21,563 nucleotides of DNA from assembly GCA_021163945.1 (NCBI GenBank), contig JAGGTC010000089.1:1-21563 (forward strand), in the 5' to 3' direction. This stretch comes from Deltaproteobacteria bacterium (GTDB taxonomy: Bacteria; Desulfobacterota; Desulfofervidia; Desulfofervidales; DG-60). Position 1 is the stretch's first letter, and every line of letters begins with the position of its first letter. A program made the position numbers and the translations under genes. The notes below the pieces were generated by a model that saw nothing but the letters and a program-made list of their open reading frames with translations, was not told the origin of the DNA and did not search any database. This document shows, piece after piece, positions 15,667-21,563 of the stretch.

Positions 15667-15972
15667 ATGACGACTCCAAAGATAGGGGTAGTAACTTACC
15701 TCTACCAGATTAAGCAGAATATGAACTATAAAAATTTGAAAACACCTAAAAATGTAAAAAGAAAACATGCTGTTAGAGAGCAGGTCTTTATTTCTTCTGA
15801 TGCCAAAGGGATAAAGAAGTATAAGGATATTATTTCAAGATTGCCAGATGTAAGAAAAGAAAAAGTGGAGCCTTTAAAAAATGCTATCGAACACGGTATT
15901 TATCAGGTCAATAGTGAAAGAGTAGCAATAAAGATGCTTCAAGAATTTTCTCTATTTAATTTATTTAAGTAA
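15667..15972 (+). CDS. flgM: Anti-sigma-28 factor FlgM
   Basis: FlgM binds the flagellar sigma factor FliA and holds it inactive until the hook is complete; it is then exported. The 101-residue product has the family's C-terminal sigma-binding region (VFISSDAKGIKKYKDIISRL, then PDVRKEKVEPLKNAIEHGIY and QVNSERVAIKML). The basic N-terminal ~40 residues are less conserved. TTAGGGGGC upstream of ATG 15667 is the ribosome binding site. Its presence implies a fliA gene elsewhere, because none is in the window. It lies between flgJ and flgK, a common place; flgN, which often follows, is absent. Confidence 0.9.
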   Translation: MTTPKIGVVTYLYQIKQNMNYKNLKTPKNVKRKHAVREQVFISSDAKGIKKYKDIISRLPDVRKEKVEPLKNAIEHGIYQVNSERVAIKMLQEFSLFNLFK

Positions 15973-15981
15973 TAGATTAAT

Positions 15982-17340
15982 ATGATTTCTAGTATCATAA
16001 ATATTGCCTTAAGTGGACTTAGAGCAGCCCAAATTGCCCTCAATGAGATAAGTAATAATATTGCTAATGCCGAAAATCCTAAATATTGTAGGAGATCCCC
16101 TGTCTTTAGAGAAAATTCACCTATAAGATATTCCTCTTTATTGCTAGGGCACGGGGTAAAGGTCACAGACATTAAGAGGGAGTATAATAAGTTTTTTGCT
16201 ACACAGTGGCAAAAGGAATTAGGCCTACTAGGTGATTATGAGGTGAAAAAACAGGTTTTAGGGCAAATTGAGACCATCTTTAATGAGGCTGATGGTGGTC
16301 TAAGTAATGCCTTAACGGAATTTTGGAGTGCCTGGGAAGACCTCTCTTATGACCCTACAAGTATGGCAAATCGTGAAGCACTTATCAACAAAACACAAGT
16401 CTTAATAGAAAATTTCCACCAAATAGCTGAAAGATTGCATCAACTGCATAAGGAGATAAATGGAGAAATAGAGGCTACAATAGCAGATATAAATAAACTG
16501 ACACAACAGATTGCTGGCCTTAATAAACATATAAAAGAGGCAGGGGGAGATGTAAATAGCCTTTATGATGAAAGGGATTCCCTAATTAGAGAATTGTCAG
16601 AGAAGATTGATATCACTGTGTTTGAAGAAGATAAAGAGGTTGAAATTTTTTTGGATGGTTGTCCATTGGTGGAGGGGGATAAGGCATTTGAGCTTAAAGT
16701 AAATGGAGATCAAATAATCTGGAACAGTGATGTTGAAATAGATATTACAAGCCGTATTAAAAAAGGGGAACTTGGCGCCTATTTGAGGCTAAAAAATGAA
16801 ATTATTCCAGAGTATATAGAGAAATTAGATAATTTGGCCTATCATTTGGTGAATAAGGTTAATGAACAACACAAACAGGGCTACGGTTTGGATAATTCCC
16901 ATAATATCAGCTTTTTTATTGACCTATCCAGCCCAGAAGGTGCTGCTAGGGATATTGAGCTTAACTCAAATATTTTGGATTCACCTAATAAGATTGCTGC
17001 CTCATCTGCACCCGATGAACCAAGCAATAATGAAAATGCCCTGGCTATTCTAGGGCTTAAAGATACTTCTATACCCGAACTCAATGATACTACATTTGAG
17101 GAATTCTATAGCTGCTTGATAGCAAAAGTTGGAAATGATGCTAAAGAAGCAAGCTCTTTCTTTGAACAGCAGAAGTTATTAGTAGATGAAATAAAAGATA
17201 AGTATGATAGTATATCAGGTGTGTCTCTGGATGAAGAGGCAGTAAATTTTTTAAAATTTCAGTACATGTATGATGCCTCAGCCAGATTGATTTCAATAAC
17301 CGATGAAATGATAAAGACACTGATAAATTTAGGGGCCTAA
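15982..17340 (+). CDS. flgK: Hook-filament junction protein FlgK (HAP1)
   Basis: FlgK is the first hook-filament junction protein. The 452-residue product is on the short side (enteric FlgK has about 550), probably from a smaller surface domain. It shows the conserved N-terminus (IALSGLRAAQIALNEISNNI), the FEG-type segment NALTEFWSAWEDLSYDPTSM with NREALINK, a long helix (QIAGLNKHIKEAGGDVNSLY, then DERDSLIRELSEKIDI) and the C-terminal block EAVNFLKFQYMYDASARLIS. The usual N-terminal 'NTPGYSRQ' reads ENPKYCRR. I see no ribosome binding site before ATG 15982, only an AT-rich leader, so translation may be coupled to flgM. Confidence 0.95.
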   Translation: MISSIINIALSGLRAAQIALNEISNNIANAENPKYCRRSPVFRENSPIRYSSLLLGHGVKVTDIKREYNKFFATQWQKELGLLGDYEVKKQVLGQIETIFNEADGGLSNALTEFWSAWEDLSYDPTSMANREALINKTQVLIENFHQIAERLHQLHKEINGEIEATIADINKLTQQIAGLNKHIKEAGGDVNSLYDERDSLIRELSEKIDITVFEEDKEVEIFLDGCPLVEGDKAFELKVNGDQIIWNSDVEIDITSRIKKGELGAYLRLKNEIIPEYIEKLDNLAYHLVNKVNEQHKQGYGLDNSHNISFFIDLSSPEGAARDIELNSNILDSPNKIAASSAPDEPSNNENALAILGLKDTSIPELNDTTFEEFYSCLIAKVGNDAKEASSFFEQQKLLVDEIKDKYDSISGVSLDEEAVNFLKFQYMYDASARLISITDEMIKTLINLGA

Positions 17341-17341
17341 G

Positions 17342-18223
17342 ATGCGTATTACTAATGGCATGATTTACCGGAATTTCATAAATAATCTTTTTAGGATAAA
17401 TGAACATCTGGCAGAAGATTATGAAAAGATTGCCTCTGGAAAGAGGATTAAAAGACCCTCTGATGACCCATTAGGGATGGCAAGGTCAATAAGATATAGG
17501 TCTTATCTTTCCACTATAAGGCAATATAAAAGAAATATCGAGATGGCCATCTCTTGGCAAAATCTAACAGAATCTGCCCTAAAGGCGGTAGAAAATGCAC
17601 TGCAGAGGGTACAAGAGATTGCCATTTCCCAGGCCAGTGATACGGCCAATGCAAACACTAGAAAAAATGCTGCCAAGGAGATAGAGAATATCAAAAAGCA
17701 TATCTTAGGGATTGTTAATACAAAATTTGGCAATCGCTATATTTTTGCTGGCTATATAACAGATAACCCGCCATTTTCAGAAAGTGATAACAATTATCAT
17801 GGTGATGAGGGATTAATAAAGATAAGGATCAATTCTGCTACTCAACTCTCCTTCAATATCCCTGGTTCTGTATTTGCACCTGCAGATGGCATAAATATCT
17901 TTCAGATGATAGATAATTTGAAAGATGCAATGGAGAATAATGAACCAGAAAATATCAGGGCCTGTTTAGATGAAATAAAACAGGCCTTAGACCAGGTGAT
18001 CAATGCCCAAGCCAGTTTAGGCGCAAAAATGAATCTCTTTGAAGAAATAAAAGTTCAGTTGGTGGATATGGATTTGGATTTTACAGGTATTATTTCAAAT
18101 ACAGAAGATGCTGATTTGGCCAAAGTAACCATAGATTTAGGAATATGTCAAACTGTATACCAGGCTACTTTGACAGCAACGGCTAAGGCAATCCCTATCA
18201 ATCTGTTTAATTATCTTGGCTAG
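17342..18223 (+). CDS. flgL: Hook-filament junction protein FlgL (HAP3)
   Basis: FlgL is the second hook-filament junction protein and is related to flagellin. The 293-residue product has the FlgL opening MRITNGMIYRNFINNL, then IASGKRIKRPSDDPLGMARS, the conserved helical segment ALKAVENALQRVQEIAISQA, FGNRYIFAGYITDNPPF, and the flagellin-like C-terminus (NTEDADLAKVTIDLGICQTV, then YQATLTATAKAI). A ribosome binding site (AGGGGCC) lies in the last codons of flgK. No csrA or fliW follows, although these often come after flgL in other bacteria. Confidence 0.95.
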   Translation: MRITNGMIYRNFINNLFRINEHLAEDYEKIASGKRIKRPSDDPLGMARSIRYRSYLSTIRQYKRNIEMAISWQNLTESALKAVENALQRVQEIAISQASDTANANTRKNAAKEIENIKKHILGIVNTKFGNRYIFAGYITDNPPFSESDNNYHGDEGLIKIRINSATQLSFNIPGSVFAPADGINIFQMIDNLKDAMENNEPENIRACLDEIKQALDQVINAQASLGAKMNLFEEIKVQLVDMDLDFTGIISNTEDADLAKVTIDLGICQTVYQATLTATAKAIPINLFNYLG

Positions 18224-18237
18224 TGAGCCCTTAGATC

Positions 18238-19950
18238 ATGAAAATGGAAAAAGAAGGATTATTCAGGCGTATTAGGGCTATTTCACTTCCCTCGCTACCC
18301 TCAGTATTGGCTGAACTGCTAGAATATACGCTGGATGAGGAGTATGACATAGAGGAAATAGTCAATATAATCTCAAAAGACCCTGCCATTTGTAGCCGAA
18401 TCCTCAAAGTAGCAAATAGCCCATTTTATGGGAAAGGAACCATCTCTACTATAAGACATGCCTTGGTCTATTTAGGATCAAAAAATATTAAATATATCGC
18501 TATTTCTAGCGCAATTGCGGGGATGTTTTCGAGGCTTGAGAGATTGCAAAAGATAGGTTTTGATTTGGGTAGATTTTGGTCACATTCTATCCGTATTGCT
18601 ATAATTTGTCGCTCACTGGCCCGCAAGATGCATTATGAACTACCTGATGAGGTATTTGTAGCAGGACTTTTACATGACATAGGTCAATTGATCTTGGCCC
18701 AAAGTTTTCCAGAGGAATATAAAAAGGTAATTGAAAAAATAAGGGCAGGACAGGTAATTATTAATGCAGAACAAGAGGTCTTTGGTGTAGATTCTGCCAG
18801 AGTGGGTGCCTGGATTATGCAACAGTGGAGATTTCCCTCTCCTTTACCAGAAGTAGCTGAAGAACAGAGACAGCCTTTATGTGAAATGCAAAACCTTGGA
18901 TCTAAAATTGTTTATATAGCTCATCTTTTGGCTACAAGCCATACGCTCTCTGTTGAAAATAAAGAATTTTACTTAAAAAGTATAGTAAAAGAGATAGAGC
19001 CAGTGGTTTCTCTATCCCTTGAGGACATAGAACATATCTTGACTACATCAGTAGCTGAGGAGGTCATCGTAGCCAATACTTTAGGAATTCATATAAAAGA
19101 TTCTGAAGATTGGAAAATTACTCCGATTTTTCAAAATCAACTAAATATCCTAGAAAAACTCTTTACCTTTTTAAATATTTGGTCTGATTCAAAAGAATAT
19201 TCTCTTCTAACAGATGTCTTAAAACATATTTGGCAAACATTAAATCTTACATTTGGAACAGAAAAGATTGTCCTTTGGCTTTTTGACGAGAAGGAGAGAT
19301 TACTTGTATCAAAGATGGGATTTGATGGGATATCCGTCCCTGTTGACAAAAAAGGAGATATGATAGCAGAGGCCTTTTGCCAAAAGAGAATTTTACACTC
19401 TAAAGAGCTAAAGAACAGAGGTCTTAAGCTTGATTCTAAGCTAGAGGCCTTCTTTGAGGATAAAGGATTTTTTATTTTACCACTTTATAGAAAAGACGAC
19501 ATAGGCCTTATCCTTTTAGAAGATACTTTTCTATCAGAACAAAAAGGATGGAAAAGGCTTCTTTTATGGATAGCAGAGGTAGTAGGTGTTAGATTAAAGG
19601 TCGCTATGCTTTCCTCGGAGAATGAAGAACTTTCCAGAGAGAAAGAGAAGATAGAGGGAGAGCTTAGAGAGATATTAGAGAGATTAATTGAATTAGAAAG
19701 ACGCACCGCTGCTATAGAGACAACAAGGACCATTGCCCATACATTGAATCAATCCATTATGGTCATTCAGGGGCGTGCAGAGCTCTCAATGAAAAAGCTT
19801 AATAAGGAGACCAAAGAGTATAAAGACCTAGAAAAAATAATTGGTGAGTGTATTAAAATGCACAATGTTATTCAAAAACTGTCAACAATAACCAAATATG
19901 AACAAAAATCATATGAATTATACAGACCAGAACGAGCAGATAGAGTATAG
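18238..19950 (+). CDS. HDOD-GAF sensor protein with kinase-like dimerisation region but no ATPase domain
   Basis: This 570-residue soluble protein has an HDOD domain at about 10-210 (ISLPSLPSVLAELLEYTLDE, SKDPAICSRILKVANSPFYG, and GLLHDIGQ with His146-Asp147). A helical linker follows, then a GAF-like domain at about 305-455 and a charged coiled coil at about 458-495. The last part resembles a histidine-kinase dimerisation helix pair (493-555, with IAHTLNQSIMVIQGRAEL and His501). No N, G1 or G2 box follows, so it cannot act as a kinase alone. HDOD proteins often act in signalling and motility control, but the true role here is unknown. There is no clear ribosome binding site at ATG 18238; an in-frame ATG is two codons later. 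The end overlaps the next kinase gene, suggesting joint function. Confidence 0.85.
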   Translation: MKMEKEGLFRRIRAISLPSLPSVLAELLEYTLDEEYDIEEIVNIISKDPAICSRILKVANSPFYGKGTISTIRHALVYLGSKNIKYIAISSAIAGMFSRLERLQKIGFDLGRFWSHSIRIAIICRSLARKMHYELPDEVFVAGLLHDIGQLILAQSFPEEYKKVIEKIRAGQVIINAEQEVFGVDSARVGAWIMQQWRFPSPLPEVAEEQRQPLCEMQNLGSKIVYIAHLLATSHTLSVENKEFYLKSIVKEIEPVVSLSLEDIEHILTTSVAEEVIVANTLGIHIKDSEDWKITPIFQNQLNILEKLFTFLNIWSDSKEYSLLTDVLKHIWQTLNLTFGTEKIVLWLFDEKERLLVSKMGFDGISVPVDKKGDMIAEAFCQKRILHSKELKNRGLKLDSKLEAFFEDKGFFILPLYRKDDIGLILLEDTFLSEQKGWKRLLLWIAEVVGVRLKVAMLSSENEELSREKEKIEGELREILERLIELERRTAAIETTRTIAHTLNQSIMVIQGRAELSMKKLNKETKEYKDLEKIIGECIKMHNVIQKLSTITKYEQKSYELYRPERADRV

Positions 19951-21421
19951 ACTGCTTTTTCAAAAGAGCCCTGACCCAATTATCCTTGTAGGTGGTGATA
20001 CAAAGATAAAGATGGCAAATCCTGCCTTTTCAGAACTTGTTGGGGAAGGGATTGAACAGATTATTGGTAAATCATTTTTTGATTATATTGCCCCTGAGGA
20101 GAGGCAGCAGGTATTTGAATACCATAAAAAGAGGAGAATTGACCCAAAACTTGCCCCATTTCGGTATAAATTTACCCTCTTATCAAAAGATGGCAAGAAA
20201 AAGATAATTGACCGTACAGTCATCCTCCTGCCAGATGGTCAGACTACCCTTTCTATCTTAAGAGACATCACCTCTTATAAACAACTAGAAGCCCAGCTGA
20301 TTCAGGCCCAAAAGATGGAGGCCATTGGACGTTTGGTAGCTGGGATTGTCCATGATTTTAATAATATGCTCCAGGCAGTAATGTGTCATACACAATTTCT
20401 TTTGTCAAAGCTGGATAGAGATAATCCAGGATGGAAACATGCCTATGAAATAGACAGGCTTGCCCATCGTACTGCTGAACTTATTCATAAGCTTTTGGTA
20501 TTTAGCCGAAATCAGGATATAAGACCAAGGCCTATAAATTTAAACCAAGTAATAGACAATATGAAGGATATGATTTGTCGGATTATTGGAGAAGATATCC
20601 AATGTACATTTTACCTTGACAATAACTTGTGGAATATAAATGCCGATGCAAGTCATATTGAACAAATAATCATGAATCTGATAGTAAATGCCCGTGATGC
20701 TATGCCTCATGGTGGTAAATTAAGTATTGAGACAAAAAATGTAGAGATCAATGAGGCATATGCCAGTACCCATTTAATTAAAGTAGGCGCCTATGTTATG
20801 CTGACAATAAGTGACACTGGTATAGGAATGGGTGAAGAGGTCAAACAACATGCCTTTGAACCATTCTTTACTACAAAGAGGGATGGCACTGGACTTGGTC
20901 TTTCAACAGTCTATGGCATTGTAAAGCAATATGGTGGATATATATTTGTCTATTCAGAAATCAACAAGGGCACTACTTTTAAGATTTATTTTCCAAAAGG
21001 AGAAAGGACCTCCATTTGCCAGATGCAATGTGGGAAAACCGAGCCAACACTTAAAGGCAAAGAGACCATTTTGATAGTGGAAGATGAAGAAGCAGTAAGG
21101 GAGATTTTAGTAGAGATGCTAAAGGAGCTTGGTTATAGGGTTATTGAGGCCAAAAATGGTAAAGAGGGATTAAATATAGCAAAGGTACACTCTGGCAATA
21201 TCGATGTTATCTTAACGGATATCATAATGCCTCACATGGATGGTAAAGGATTTATTAAACAAATTCGCGACTTATATCCAGGCATAAAGGTGATTTATAT
21301 GTCTGGCTATCCAAAGAATATGGTTTTAGAAAATAATTCAAACATAACCTTTATCCAAAAACCATTTACTACTCATCAATTATCCACAAAATTGAGACAT
21401 ATTCTAGAAGAGAGCCCTTAA
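19898..21421 (+). CDS. PAS-containing hybrid sensor histidine kinase with C-terminal receiver domain
   Basis: This 507-residue cytoplasmic protein has a PAS domain at about 17-128 (LLFQKSPDPIILVGGD) and a HisKA domain at about 135-205 with phospho-acceptor His152 (GIVHDFNNML). The HATPase domain has N box NLIVNARDAM (260s), G1 DTGIGM (306-311), a FEPFFTTK F box and G2 GTGLGLS (330-336). The receiver domain spans about 389-505, with an acidic pair near 395-397, phospho-acceptor Asp441 (VILTDIIMP), Ser469 and Lys488. All key residues are present, so it should be active. There are no membrane segments, so it senses an internal signal or a partner. The start is ATG 19898 or ATG 19913; both lie inside the upstream HDOD gene, 53 or 38 bases before its end. 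It has no DNA-binding output domain. The target is unknown, possibly flagellar or chemotactic. Confidence 0.93.
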   Translation: MNKNHMNYTDQNEQIEYRLLFQKSPDPIILVGGDTKIKMANPAFSELVGEGIEQIIGKSFFDYIAPEERQQVFEYHKKRRIDPKLAPFRYKFTLLSKDGKKKIIDRTVILLPDGQTTLSILRDITSYKQLEAQLIQAQKMEAIGRLVAGIVHDFNNMLQAVMCHTQFLLSKLDRDNPGWKHAYEIDRLAHRTAELIHKLLVFSRNQDIRPRPINLNQVIDNMKDMICRIIGEDIQCTFYLDNNLWNINADASHIEQIIMNLIVNARDAMPHGGKLSIETKNVEINEAYASTHLIKVGAYVMLTISDTGIGMGEEVKQHAFEPFFTTKRDGTGLGLSTVYGIVKQYGGYIFVYSEINKGTTFKIYFPKGERTSICQMQCGKTEPTLKGKETILIVEDEEAVREILVEMLKELGYRVIEAKNGKEGLNIAKVHSGNIDVILTDIIMPHMDGKGFIKQIRDLYPGIKVIYMSGYPKNMVLENNSNITFIQKPFTTHQLSTKLRHILEESP

Positions 21422-21563
21422 TTATACTTTTTTAAATACAAAAGCTGCTTGGCTGTATCAAAGGCTAGGTTTGCCCAAATAAGGTTTTTATCTTGTAAAT
21501 ATTTTCCTATTTCTTGATAAATATCAGCTAATTCATCTAATTTATGAATTAGCCTTACTGAAG
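21418..21563 (-). CDS. C-terminal end of an unknown helical protein (partial)
   Basis: On the minus strand a frame is open from the right edge of the window down to a TAA at 21420-21418, giving the last 47 residues of a protein. The sequence is rich in Leu, Lys, Tyr and Ala and looks helical (LADIYQEIGKYLQDKNLIWA, then NLAFDTAKQLLYLKKYN). The spacing of small and aromatic residues recalls a single TPR helix pair, but this is only a guess. Its stop codon overlaps the stop of the plus-strand kinase within the 4-base palindrome TTAA (21418-21421). The lack of any other plus-strand reading in this stretch supports the call. Function unknown. Confidence 0.6.
   Translation of the reverse strand, partial: SVRLIHKLDELADIYQEIGKYLQDKNLIWANLAFDTAKQLLYLKKYN

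Noticed and set aside
17863..17878. Sigma-54-like TGGTTC-N5-TTGCA in flgL
   Set aside because: Only GG and TTGCA fit; matches of this quality are expected a few times by chance, and it is about 360 bases from the next gene.
19889..19950. Programmed frameshift fusing the HDOD protein to the kinase
   Set aside because: A +1 shift would be needed, no slippery pattern is visible, and the kinase frame has a stop (19889-19891) just before its own ATG.

Overview
This window is one long, tightly packed run of same-strand genes. From about base 33 to base 21421 I find 25 plus-strand genes, and no gap between them exceeds 37 bases. A 26th gene enters from the right edge on the minus strand, cut off by the window. 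Twenty-two of the plus-strand genes are recognisable flagellar genes. FlgH and FlgI (L and P ring proteins) mean the host is a diderm (Gram-negative) bacterium. The DNA is AT-rich, and the genes use many AGG/AGA arginine and ATA isoleucine codons. That codon use, the gene order, and an HDOD-GAF protein plus a hybrid kinase at the end point to the Desulfobacterota / Thermodesulfobacteriota, perhaps a thermophilic lineage. This placement is an inference; no marker gene is present to test it.

Layout. (1) 33-5289: the flagellar type III export gate, fliO-fliP-fliQ-fliR-flhB-flhA, joined by overlaps or 1-3 base gaps. (2) 5279-7196: flhF and flhG, the GTPase/ATPase pair that sets the place and number of flagella. 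(3) 7206-7463: an unrecognised small, lysine-rich protein in a position where fliA (sigma-28) often lies. (4) 7479-12654: rod and hook genes flgB, flgC, fliK, flgD, flgE, flgF, flgG. (5) 12657-15657: P/L ring and rod assembly genes flgA, flgH, flgI and a short flgJ. (6) 15667-18223: anti-sigma-28 factor flgM, then hook-filament junction genes flgK and flgL. (7) 18238-21421: an HDOD-GAF protein ending in a histidine-kinase-like dimerisation region but with no ATPase domain, overlapping a complete PAS-HisKA-HATPase-REC hybrid kinase. (8) 21418-21563, minus strand: the C-terminal end of an unknown helical protein whose stop codon overlaps that of the kinase.

Together the genes build the export gate, then rod, rings, hook and junction. 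FlgM links hook completion to late gene expression. The genes fliA, fliE, fliF-J, flgN, fliC, csrA and fliW are not in the window and must lie elsewhere if present.

The most notable points are sequence oddities inside a conventional machine. FlhB has NPIR where the self-cleavage motif is normally NPTH. FlhF has altered G2 and G3 GTPase motifs, and FlhG lacks a clear DQAxxLR activator helix. FliK is very short. FlgJ has only the rod-binding domain. A perfect 10-bp inverted repeat lies inside flgB. A few sigma-54-like and sigma-28-like sites lie inside coding DNA. I found no CRISPR array, mobile element or RNA gene, and nothing I would call a wholly new system.
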